NCBI RefSeq assembly: GCF_042431545.1 | Contig: NZ_JBHLYX010000001.1 | Source: Pseudoalteromonas xiamenensis | GTDB taxonomy: Bacteria > Pseudomonadota > Gammaproteobacteria > Enterobacterales > Alteromonadaceae | Strand: one strand, 5' to 3' | Length of the DNA: 64,000 nucleotides | Part shown: positions 16,767 to 25,400 of the stretch, in pieces | How positions within the stretch are numbered: position 1 is the stretch's first letter | How the letters are laid out: every line of letters starts with the position of its first letter | The notes under the pieces: model-generated | Database searches by the model: none | Told to the model about the DNA's origin: nothing | What the model saw: only the letters and a program-made list of their open reading frames with translations | Program-made: the position numbers and the translations under genes

Positions 16767-17021
16767 ATGAAAAAAGCAACAATTCTTTTAGCTATGTTGA
16801 GTGTAAGTGTCTTAGCCGGCTGCGCTAACACGAACAAAACAGCGTCAGTTAAATCGGATCAGGGGTTTCGATGTGAAAAGCAGTCAAGCCTTGGTACAAC
16901 CATTCCTTCTAAATTATGTTCAACTAAGAAACAACGAGATGAAGCACGCGAGGCCTCGAAAGAAGCGCTTAGGCAGTCGCAAAGTGGAATTCTAACCGAG
17001 CAAGTGACTGGCAGAAATTAA
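16767..17021 (+). CDS. Small lipoprotein with C-x14-C core (copy 2)
   Basis: An 84-residue lipoprotein with lipobox LAGC (cysteine 19). The mature region contains FRCEKQSSLGTTIPSKLCS with cysteines 36 and 51, then a charged, predicted helical tail. It mirrors the lipoprotein at 12629 in length, lipobox, cysteine spacing and S-x-G between the cysteines, although general identity is low. An AAGGAGA ribosome-binding site precedes the ATG. No separate promoter is visible in the 59 bp after the receptor, so it probably depends on read-through of the intervening terminator. Function unknown; its position suggests a helper or accessory protein of the receptor, which is inference. Confidence 0.85.
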   Translation: MKKATILLAMLSVSVLAGCANTNKTASVKSDQGFRCEKQSSLGTTIPSKLCSTKKQRDEAREASKEALRQSQSGILTEQVTGRN

Positions 17022-17137
17022 GCGAAATTGACTAACCCGAACTGTTAAATCAATTTTGATTGAGTCTAGAAGTCTAAAATAAAAAAAGTAGACTTTTCAA
17101 TTTCGAAATAACGGATGTTGGGCAATTTTGAAGTACA

Positions 17138-17163
17138 AAGAGAGAGCAGTGCTCTCTTTTAAC
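17138..17163 (+). terminator. Rho-independent terminator after lipoprotein 2
   Basis: AGAGAGC (17141-17147) pairs with GCTCTCT (17151-17157); flanking AAAG and TTTT extend the stem and supply the T run. Confidence 0.8.
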
Positions 17164-17228
17164 ATTTCTAAACAGGTCGTTTTTGTGATTTGACGATTTA
17201 TTTTTCGCCGATGGACTGGTGCTTCAAC

Positions 17229-17819
17229 TTAACGAGAAGTTTGAAACACATAATCCGCAAGCTGATCCGCAAGTTCTGACAAACATTCTACATTTGGATT
17301 GGTATACGCGTACGTTCTTAAACCGTGTATCCCCATCGTTAAAAAACGAGATTTGGCGGTCACATTTGTCGTCTCAGGTAATTCACCAAGTTCTACCGCT
17401 TTTTCGATGAGCGCCGTGATTGATTCTTCAAATTGGTGTATATTTTTAGAAAGAATGCTGCTCACCTCATCATCTTGACCGTCAAGTTCAGACAAGGTTT
17501 TTGTTAGTAAACACACTTTTGTACATTCTTCTTGAGTACAGTCAAACACGATAGTTGACAAAAACGCCTTCAAACCTTCCTTGATGGATGTAAACTGTTC
17601 GAAATGCGATTGCATTTTTTCACGTTTGTCCATCTGGTACTGCTCGATTGAGGCAAGAAGTAGTCCCTTTTTGTTCTTGAATGCACAGTAAATGGAACCT
17701 GGATGCAGACCGGTCGCTTCTGTTAATTTCTGCATGCTGGTTTTGGCATAGCCAAACTGCATGAATGTCATCATTGCTTGGCGCAGCACAAAAGTTCTGT
17801 CGAATTCAGCGGTTCTCAT
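17229..17819 (-). CDS. TetR-family repressor, probable regulator of the divergent flavin enzyme
   Basis: A 196-residue TetR protein. The N-terminal helix-turn-helix is seen in TSMQKLTEATGLHPGSIYCAFKNKKGLL (about 28-54). The ligand domain holds three close cysteines (94, 99, 103) in FDCTQEECTKVCLL. This is the place where E. coli NemR, the regulator of nemA, has its redox- and electrophile-sensing Cys106. It is divergent from an Old Yellow Enzyme gene, as in the nemRA pairing. Two identical-type palindromes at 17892-17907 and 17919-17934 are its likely operators. Electrophile or hypochlorite sensing is inferred from the cysteines and the target gene. Confidence 0.88.
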   Translation of the reverse strand: MRTAEFDRTFVLRQAMMTFMQFGYAKTSMQKLTEATGLHPGSIYCAFKNKKGLLLASIEQYQMDKREKMQSHFEQFTSIKEGLKAFLSTIVFDCTQEECTKVCLLTKTLSELDGQDDEVSSILSKNIHQFEESITALIEKAVELGELPETTNVTAKSRFLTMGIHGLRTYAYTNPNVECLSELADQLADYVFQTSR

Positions 17820-17853
17820 TTCTCAATTGTGATTTTAAGTTTAACTTATGGAC

Positions 17854-17882
17854 ATCATAACCAAAGTTGATTGCTTATTCAA
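17854..17882 (-). promoter_or_regulatory. Candidate tetR promoter
   Basis: On the minus strand, TTGAAT (17882-17877) and TATGAT (17859-17854) are separated by 17 nt, a near-consensus sigma-70 promoter. Operator 1 begins 9 bp upstream of its -35, so the repressor could also control itself. Confidence 0.55.
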
Positions 17883-17891
17883 AAAAAGAAC

Positions 17892-17907
17892 TTGAATGAA
17901 CATTCAA
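17892..17907. promoter_or_regulatory. Operator palindrome 1
   Basis: TTGAATG-AA-CATTCAA, a perfect 7-bp inverted repeat with a 2-nt centre. It overlaps the -35 (TTGAAT, 17892-17897) of the flavin-enzyme promoter. Confidence 0.8.
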
Positions 17908-17920
17908 AATAAAATATCTT
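17892..17920 (+). promoter_or_regulatory. Candidate promoter of the Old Yellow Enzyme gene
   Basis: TTGAAT at 17892-17897 and TATCTT at 17915-17920 with a 17-nt spacer. The -35 lies inside operator 1 and the -10 runs into operator 2, a layout suited to tight repression. Confidence 0.55.
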
Positions 17921-17934
17921 GAACGTACATTCAA
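17919..17934. promoter_or_regulatory. Operator palindrome 2
   Basis: TTGAACG-TA-CATTCAA, matching operator 1 except for one position in the left half. Its centre is 27 bp from that of operator 1. It ends 17 bp before the ATG at 17952. Confidence 0.8.
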
Positions 17935-17951
17935 TAAAGAAGTCCGAGTTT

Positions 17952-18989
17952 ATGAATACACTGTTTCAAAAATTTAAATTAAACGAATCAATTGAACTAC
18001 AAAACCATATTCTGATGGCACCGCTTACACGGTGTATGGCTGATGACAATCTAGTACCAACTGATGCAATGGCAAAATATTACGCTAGAAGGGCGGATGC
18101 AGGTCTCATTATCAGTGAAGCGATTATCATTCGCCCAGATGGACAAGGTTATCCAAACACGCCTGGCTTGTTTTCAGCGGCTCAAGTAGAAGGGTGGAAA
18201 AAGGTTACAGCGGCAGTCCATGAAAAAGGTGGCAAGATTTTCGCGCAACTTTGGCATGTTGGACGAGTAGCACACCCGTATTTCTTTGGTGGCGATGTCA
18301 TTGCTCCATCTGCCATCGGTGTTGAAGGCACAGTTCCGCGTATGCGAGATTTACAGTATGTCACACCAAAAGCGGCAACGGTTGAAGAAATTAAACAGTT
18401 AGTTTCTGATTATGCTACTGCTGCAAAAAACGCAATCGAGGCAGGGTTTGATGGAGTAGAGATTCACGGTGCGAATGGTTATTTAATTGATCAGTTCCTA
18501 CACCATGCTTCCAACGCGCGCGTTGATCAATATGGCGGTTCACCTGAGAATATGGCGCGATTTGCTTTAGAAGTTGTAGATGCAGTAACGTCTGCGATTG
18601 GGCACGATCGCGTGGCACTTAGATTGTCGCCTGGCGCGTACTTCAATATGCCGGCGGATAAGCAAGATAGGGAAGTATTTGATTTTCTGATTGCACAATT
18701 AAACAACGTGAAATTAGCTTACCTGCATGTCGGTATATTTGACGACGGCATGGAGTTTGATTACTTAGATGGCCGAGTTTCAGATTACATGCGCAAAGTT
18801 TACCAGGGGACATTAGTTGGTGTTGGTGGATTCACCATTGAGTCTGGGGCTAAAGCGATTGAAGATAAGCGTTTTGATCTTGTCGCAATCGGTCGCCCAT
18901 TTATTGCAAACCCAGACCTAGTAGCAAAAGCAAAACGTGGCGATGAACTTGTTGCTTACTCTGATGAAATGCTAACTTCACTAGTTTAA
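17952..18989 (+). CDS. NADH:flavin oxidoreductase / Old Yellow Enzyme (NemA-like)
   Basis: A 345-residue FMN-dependent ene-reductase. It shows LMAPLTRCMADD near the N-terminus, AQLWHVGRVAHP, the substrate-site and barrel motif IHGANGYLIDQFLH, and the C-terminal GVGGFTIESG...AIGRPFIANPDLV phosphate-binding region. These cytosolic enzymes reduce electrophilic alkenes, N-ethylmaleimide, nitro compounds and quinone-like toxins with NAD(P)H. The ATG at 17952 is preferred over an in-frame TTG at 17919, because that TTG is part of operator 2 and has no ribosome-binding site. Divergent TetR gene and operators suggest induction by reactive electrophiles (inference). Confidence 0.92.
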   Translation: MNTLFQKFKLNESIELQNHILMAPLTRCMADDNLVPTDAMAKYYARRADAGLIISEAIIIRPDGQGYPNTPGLFSAAQVEGWKKVTAAVHEKGGKIFAQLWHVGRVAHPYFFGGDVIAPSAIGVEGTVPRMRDLQYVTPKAATVEEIKQLVSDYATAAKNAIEAGFDGVEIHGANGYLIDQFLHHASNARVDQYGGSPENMARFALEVVDAVTSAIGHDRVALRLSPGAYFNMPADKQDREVFDFLIAQLNNVKLAYLHVGIFDDGMEFDYLDGRVSDYMRKVYQGTLVGVGGFTIESGAKAIEDKRFDLVAIGRPFIANPDLVAKAKRGDELVAYSDEMLTSLV

Positions 18990-19164
18990 TAATAAAGTTG
19001 TAAATTTTTTGCTATAACGTTCTAGCAGTTATTATACTGAACACGAGCATGGATGATTTTTGAACACGGATGTATCGCTTGCAATTAACCAGCGATTTCA
19101 TTCCGTTGAAAGGGGCGAAATTGGTTTTTTGCCATTACATTAAGTGTTCAGAGGTAATAGCTGT

Positions 19165-19182
19165 ATGAGCGTTGTCCATTGA
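19165..19182 (+). CDS. Possible five-codon leader ORF coupled to the EIIC-EAL gene
   Basis: ATG AGC GTT GTC CAT TGA, encoding MSVVH, with a good GAGGTAA ribosome-binding site 8 nt upstream (19151-19157). Its stop TGA overlaps the TTG start of the EIIC-EAL frame as TTGA, and that TTG has no Shine-Dalgarno of its own. Either translation is coupled through this minicistron, or an indel has split the true N-terminus. Confidence 0.4.
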   Translation: MSVVH

Positions 19183-21224
19183 AAAAGTTTATCCGTTCAA
19201 TTTTTAGTACGGTAGACCAGTTTCTTAAGAGCCGTTTTATACTCTCAGTGCGTGAAGCATTTATTGCTTTACTTCCTTACTTTGTCAGTAGTGCGGTTGC
19301 CATTCTTCTTCTCAATACAGTAACAGCATTTGGCTGGTATCAAAGCGACAGTGGAGTCGTTTCACGCGTAAAGCAGGGGGCTGAGCTCATACTCGCTTTA
19401 TTTCCCGTCATGGTGAGCTTTTCTCTTGGTTTTTTTCTGTCCAAAAACTATGGAACTAGTGGCATCGTTGGCGGGCTATTAGCACTTTTGTGTTTCGCAA
19501 TACATGGGCATTTTGTCACGGAATTCGAAGGGAATTTCATTGTCAACTATCAAGGCGCAAGCGCCTATTCAATCGTGATCCCTATTTTAAGCAGCATCCA
19601 ACTTAAAGCATTGTTAAAGTGGTCACCGAAGTTTCCGATTTGGCTTGGCAGTGTCAGTCCATTTCTTAAAGAAAAGTTACTGTTGCTGCTACCTTTCTCT
19701 CTCGTTTTCTTTAGTTTTTTCCTCTGGCTGCCACTACTTGATTTAATCGGCTCGTATATCGCAGCGGTATTGCAATCGCTCATGAAAGATTCAAGTGTTG
19801 TTGAATTGACCGCACAGCGTATGCTGCTGTCTCATGCTTACTGGTTTGTCGGTGTACACGGCGACAATACGTATAATTTACTTTTTGACAGTCGTTTTTT
19901 AACGGAAGATATTTTACCAGGGATAAGTGCAAAAACGTTCTATGATACCTTTGTGTTAATTGGAGGAACAGGGTGTTTTGTCGGGTTGGTCTTAGCCGCG
20001 ATGTTATTGCCGAAAAGGTCACATGAAAGGCACATTGCTTTTTTATCAATTCCGTTCAGTGTGTTTAACTTCTGCGAAATTATTCTCTATGGTCTTCCTA
20101 TTTTTCTGAATCCAATTCTAATGATTCCCTTTTTTCTAACACCCATTTTTAATTTTGTGGTCGCTTACTGGGTTTTGGATGCAGGGTGGATCCCTTTTAA
20201 TGACATTGAAATTAGTTGGATGACACCGACACTCGTAAACGGTTGGATTGTCGGAAATAGTTGGCACGCAGTTGCTTTACAAGGCTTTTTGATACTGGTT
20301 AACACCGCAATTTATTACCCATTCCTGAGCTGGCATCATCATCGAGTGAATTACCAACAGTCGTTGGAGCGGTTATCGGAACAGCTTGCGTTAACGGATG
20401 CATTCAATATGCAACAGGAGTCAAAGTATATCGCAAGACAATCAGAGCAAGGGCACATAAATAAGGAGATTCGAGCGGTCATTACTGAACTCTCTCGAGG
20501 GACCCTAATGCTGTATTACCAACCGCAAGTGTACAGTGCAACAACCACTTGCTGCGGATTTGAAGCGTTATTACGGCTAAAAACAAAAGACGGTAACGTA
20601 GTGGGACCGTATTTCCTGGATGTTCTCGGTGCTCACCATCAGTCAGTGTTAATTGACTTATGGGTCATTGACACAGCAGCAAAAGATTTAGAACGTTTTC
20701 AACAGGTTGGTTTAAAACCTTGCATAAGTATTAATCTACACCCTGATAGTCTGTTAAAAGACGACATCATAAATCGTATCATACGCCGTTTTAAGCGTTA
20801 CCCTAAACAGCTCATTATTGAAGTAGTCGAATCGAGTTATTTAAGTGATAGAGTTAATTTTATCCACCATATCGAGAAGTTACGTGAACATTTTATAGAA
20901 ACAGCACTGGATGATTTTGGTTCTGGCTATTCAAGTCTGTCTATGCTGGCTGATTTACCGGTGAATTTAGTGAAATTAGACAAGCAATTTCTCGATAGGT
21001 GTGATTCAAGCTCAGGCTGTACGCTATATAGTAATGTGGTTAAGTTACTCCATGATCAAGGACATCGGCTTGTTGCTGAAGGGGTTGAAAGTCACAAACA
21101 ATACGAATATGTAAAAAGTCTCGGTATAGAAAAGATCCAAGGGTGGTATTTTGAAAAGGCGCTACCGCTTAATGAAGCGATTGATTTCATTAATCGGGAT
21201 TCAGAGAGTATAGTTAGGGAATAA
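19179..21224 (+). CDS. PTS EIIC-like membrane domain fused to EAL c-di-GMP phosphodiesterase
   Basis: A 681-residue fusion. Residues about 20-390 form a polytopic domain of the lactose/cellobiose PTS EIIC type, with GVHGDN (225-230) and FNFCEIILYGLPIFLNP (about 296-312), the family's substrate-binding loop. Residues about 425-675 are an EAL domain with the usual metal and catalytic positions: FEALLRL (461-467), N519, E548, LDDFGSGYSS (577-586), K599, VAEGVES and QGWYFEKALP. It therefore looks able to hydrolyse c-di-GMP in the cytoplasm while its membrane part binds a sugar or acts as a sensor. No EIIA, EIIB or HPr gene lies nearby, so sensing rather than transport is likely (inference). The frame opens at TTG 19179. 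A GGDEF gene follows. Confidence 0.9.
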   Translation: MKKFIRSIFSTVDQFLKSRFILSVREAFIALLPYFVSSAVAILLLNTVTAFGWYQSDSGVVSRVKQGAELILALFPVMVSFSLGFFLSKNYGTSGIVGGLLALLCFAIHGHFVTEFEGNFIVNYQGASAYSIVIPILSSIQLKALLKWSPKFPIWLGSVSPFLKEKLLLLLPFSLVFFSFFLWLPLLDLIGSYIAAVLQSLMKDSSVVELTAQRMLLSHAYWFVGVHGDNTYNLLFDSRFLTEDILPGISAKTFYDTFVLIGGTGCFVGLVLAAMLLPKRSHERHIAFLSIPFSVFNFCEIILYGLPIFLNPILMIPFFLTPIFNFVVAYWVLDAGWIPFNDIEISWMTPTLVNGWIVGNSWHAVALQGFLILVNTAIYYPFLSWHHHRVNYQQSLERLSEQLALTDAFNMQQESKYIARQSEQGHINKEIRAVITELSRGTLMLYYQPQVYSATTTCCGFEALLRLKTKDGNVVGPYFLDVLGAHHQSVLIDLWVIDTAAKDLERFQQVGLKPCISINLHPDSLLKDDIINRIIRRFKRYPKQLIIEVVESSYLSDRVNFIHHIEKLREHFIETALDDFGSGYSSLSMLADLPVNLVKLDKQFLDRCDSSSGCTLYSNVVKLLHDQGHRLVAEGVESHKQYEYVKSLGIEKIQGWYFEKALPLNEAIDFINRDSESIVRE

Positions 21225-21402
21225 TGAAGAGCATTAGCACGATGCTTTTAGATGGCGTGAGGTTGATGGCTTGTTCACCCGTCTCGACCCCAAAGCATTG
21301 TTGCAACAATAATTCGTGGACGAATGTCGTTTGTTATACACATAAATGATATAGTCCTTGGCTTGAAAGCTTATAAATCCGTGCCTTATGCGGTAGGTCA
21401 CT

Positions 21403-22428
21403 ATGCAAGAAGAACTACTTAACTCCGTTATTAAGATAACCAAAAATCGTGATATTGACTCGTTAGAATACAGCTTGATATCAACGATACAGGAATTTAT
21501 TGGCTGTGATGAAATTTCTGTTTTTAAAGACTTGCAGGTGCCAGGAGAGCTTACCGTCGAACTCAGTTTATCGCTAAAGTTGATTGGTAAAAGTGAGTTT
21601 GAGTGGGGTGAACGTACGTTAATTAAAAATCCGCCCCCTGAACTTCTGAGTTGTTTGCAAAGTGCTTGTATTATCACTGTACAATCTAATGATGGTGTCG
21701 AGCGTAGATGGGTACCCATCAATCTACATGACAAGCCTGTTGGCGCGATAGCGATTGTCAGTAAAGGACTTAAAAGTAGTGATCAAGTGCTGCTCAATGC
21801 GTTTTGCCGTATTTTTGAAAACTACCTTACGATTCTAAATGAAAACGAACGCGATAAATTAACTGGCTTACTTAATCGCCAAACGTTTGAAAGCAAACTA
21901 AAACAGTTGATTGAAAAGCAAGTTCTTAAACAGCATCGTGGAGTTTGGAATGAGGACAACCGTAAAAAGCACCAGGCTGCCTGTTCTTGGCTTGCTATTA
22001 TGGACATCGACCATTTTAAACGCGTGAACGATACCTATGGGCATGTCTGTGGCGATGAAGTCTTGCTGTTACTTGCACAAAAAATGAAACAGTATTTTAG
22101 AGCAACAGACCTGCTGTTCCGCTTTGGTGGCGAGGAATTCGTTTTGGTTTTTGAGCCGACAAGTTACGAGGCGATTAAAGCCAAAATGGAAGGGTTTATG
22201 GAGCTTATCCGAACCACACATTTCCCTTTTGTTAAAGCGCTTACGGTGAGCGTGGGCATGTCACCAATCAGCCCTTACGATTTCCCAATTACGGTACTCG
22301 AGAATGCGGACAAAGCGCTGTATTACGCTAAAGATCATGGTCGTGATCAGTTAAGATTCTATGATGAATTAGTGGCTGAGGACTTAATACAATCGAATCA
22401 AGAGCAGTCTGACATCGACTTGTTTTAA
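21403..22428 (+). CDS. Diguanylate cyclase (GGDEF) with N-terminal GAF-like sensor
   Basis: A 341-residue soluble protein. Residues about 1-145 look like a small GAF-type sensor region. The C-terminal half has DKLTGLLNR (151-159), the metal-binding IMDIDHFKRVND (199-210) and GGEEF (242-246). An RxxD product-inhibition site (RATD, 233-236) stands five residues before GGEEF, so feedback by c-di-GMP is expected. An insertion of about 20 residues (KQHRGVWNEDNRKKH) follows the first helix. It probably makes c-di-GMP, opposing the EAL enzyme 178 bp upstream; the two may answer different signals on one pool. No shared promoter is obvious. Confidence 0.93.
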   Translation: MQEELLNSVIKITKNRDIDSLEYSLISTIQEFIGCDEISVFKDLQVPGELTVELSLSLKLIGKSEFEWGERTLIKNPPPELLSCLQSACIITVQSNDGVERRWVPINLHDKPVGAIAIVSKGLKSSDQVLLNAFCRIFENYLTILNENERDKLTGLLNRQTFESKLKQLIEKQVLKQHRGVWNEDNRKKHQAACSWLAIMDIDHFKRVNDTYGHVCGDEVLLLLAQKMKQYFRATDLLFRFGGEEFVLVFEPTSYEAIKAKMEGFMELIRTTHFPFVKALTVSVGMSPISPYDFPITVLENADKALYYAKDHGRDQLRFYDELVAEDLIQSNQEQSDIDLF

Positions 22429-22494
22429 ACCGCTACCGTCTTAACTGTAAATTGCTTACACTAGCGCCAAGTATAAAAAAGCTTGGCACACAAC

Positions 22495-25400
22495 ATGTTG
22501 CGTATTATTCAGTCAAACCGAATGGAAGCGTTGCAAACTCAGTTCAACGCCGTCATTAAGCATGCACCCTTAGATTCGTTATTTAAAAAAGAAGTTGTGC
22601 TTGTTCAATCTCCGGGTATGTCGCAGTGGCTGAAAATCGGTCTGTGTGAAGACCTTGGTGTCGCGGCGCAAATTGATTTTCCGCTCCCTTCAAGCTTTAT
22701 TTGGCGTCTTTACCAACAATTACTTGAAAATATTCCTGCCGAATCGGCATTTAATAAACCGAACTTAGCGTGGAAAATTAGCGCTATTTTACCAGCATGT
22801 TTATCGGATCCCCTTTATGAGCCGCTTGCGCGTTATTTAGAAGACGACCAAGATGGTTTGAAGTCGTTTATGTTAAGTGAAAAAATCGCAGACGTGTTCG
22901 ACCAATACTTAATGTACCGACCGAATTGGTTAGAGATATGGGAAAGTGGTATCGATGAGTTAAATGATACCGATGTTGAAAGCGCTCCGTGGCAACCTGA
23001 TTTATGGCGCAAATTGGTTTCTCACACCGCCAATCTCGGACAAAGTCCATGGCATCGAGCAAACATGCATAAGAGTTTACTCGATGCGATTGCAACCGCC
23101 CCGTTAGCTAAACTCCCAGAACGCATCAGTGTTTTTGGTATTTCAGCGCTGCCTCCTAGCCAACTTGAAATTATTAATCAACTTGCAAGTCGTATCGACG
23201 TATTACTCTATTTTTTTAATCCCTCAGATTCGTATTGGGGCGATCTGGTTGACGAAAAAACGCAGGCGAAGATTAAAGCGAAGTACGCAAAGATGCCTAA
23301 TCTCGATGCGGGGATTGATGAGTATTTTCAAGTTGGTAATCCTCTTTTGAGCTCTTGGGGTAAACTTGGCAAAGAGTATTTAGAACAACTTTTGGCACTC
23401 GATGCGACATGGTTAGATAGATTTGTAGCTGATTTTGACAATGGATTATTAGGTCATGTGCAACGGGAAATATATGAACTGGCATTCAAAGGACAATCTA
23501 TAGGACAAGAGCCTGATTGGTACGTCTCCGATATAGGTCGATTTGAAATAAAGAATGATGATTGTTCTATCCGAGTGCAAGACTGCCATACACCTCTTCG
23601 CGAAGTGGAAATACTTCACGATTATTTGCTGTCCTGTTTAGAACAAGACTCCACGTTGACACCAAAAGACATAATCGTGATGATGCCTGACGTGGGTAGT
23701 TACAGCCCATACATTGAAGCGGTCTTTGGCGGAGCTGGTGGCAAACGCAGTATTCCTTATGCAATTGCGGATCTCTCTTTGGAGCAAGAAAAACCGATTT
23801 TGCAGTCGTTTTTGCAGCTAGTTAATTTACCATTTAGTCGCTTTAAACGGTCCGAAATTATGGACCTTCTATCGGTAGAGCCGATTGCACAACAATTTGG
23901 CATTGAGCAAGAAGAATTTGAACAGCTGAATGTGTGGCTAGATCGTGCCGCGGTCAAATGGGGTATAGATGGCCAACATAAACAAGAATTTGAGTTACCA
24001 GAACTTGATTTGAATACGTGGCAATTAGGACTTAACAAACTGCTCCTTGGTTATGCGATGGCAGACGAAACTGTTGAGTTTAATGGTGTCTTTGGCCTTG
24101 ATGAAGTTGAAGGTATGTCAGTTAACACGCTCAGCAAATTCATTGCGTTCGTCGACGCACTTATTGAAGCGAAAAGCGCGTTGGCGCTTGAAGCTTCTCT
24201 TTCCGAGAAAGCCCAAGTACTACTTGGTATTGTAAGTGTTTTTTACCATCCGGACTCGGAATCGAGTTGGGATATTCTACAAATTCAACACGTAATTGAT
24301 GGCTTAGAAAGTCACTACAGTAATCGTGATTATGTCGATGCAATTTCGCCAAAAGTTTTAACTTATTTAGTACAACAAGGCCTTAGCGAAAAAGGAGTAG
24401 GTCAACGATTTTTAATTGGCTCAGTGAACTTCTGCACGCTTATGCCTATGCGGGCAGTTCCCTTTAAAGTTGTGTGCTTGCTTGGTATGAATGATCAAGA
24501 TTACCCTCGCCAAGTCCAACCAATAGGGTTTGACTTGGTTGCGAAATCCATTCGACAAAAAGGTGACCGATCACGAAAATTAGATGATCGATACTTATTC
24601 TTAGAAGCTTTGTTAAGTGCACGAGACAAGTTTTACATTAGTTTCAACGGGCGTTCTTGCTTCAATAACGAGCCCCAGGTGCCTTCGGTGCTTGTTAGCG
24701 AGTTATTAGAGTACTTAGACAGAGCGTTCTATGTTGAGCAGGAGGCTAAATCCGTCAGTGAATATATTTGGAAGCAAGCTCCGCTTCAACCTTTTAATGC
24801 GTTGCACTATCAACAAGGCGAGTTTCATAGTTATAACCCTACTTGGCTTGTCACTCATGAGCAAAGTGAACATGAAGCAGAACAAATAAAAGAAGTGTTA
24901 TCGGGAATTGTCTTGCCTCAACTTGACGTTACCCAGCTTATTCGAGGGGTGTTAAACCCTCAGGCCTTGTTTTATCAACAAACTTTGGGTGTTCGCTTGC
25001 AACAAATTGAGGATTTGGATGGTGATGATGAGCCGTTTTCGTTAGATGCTTTATCGCGTTATCAATACTTGAGCGAATTCCTCGAATGTATGCTTGAAGG
25101 AAAACACGTCGACGATGAGCAGTGGTTGCAACGAGGTGCACTGCCACAGTCTAACGTTGGCAAGTTGCAACTCACCACAATGCATCAACGAGTTGAACGT
25201 CAAGCCAACTTTCTCAAAGCTTTACTTGCTAACCCTAAAGAACCAGTAGAAGTAACGTTATCTATAGAGGGCATTGAATTGCAAGGGTGGCTCTCCTCAC
25301 TTTACGAGCGTCAGCAGGTGTTCTATCGGAGTGCATCCATTAAAGCGAAAGACCTCATTGCTGGATTTATTTGGCATTGTGTTGCTTGTGGTCTAAATGA

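Noticed and set aside
17919..17951. TTG start giving 11 extra residues on the Old Yellow Enzyme
   Set aside because: The TTG is part of operator palindrome 2 and lacks a ribosome-binding site; family members begin near the ATG at 17952.
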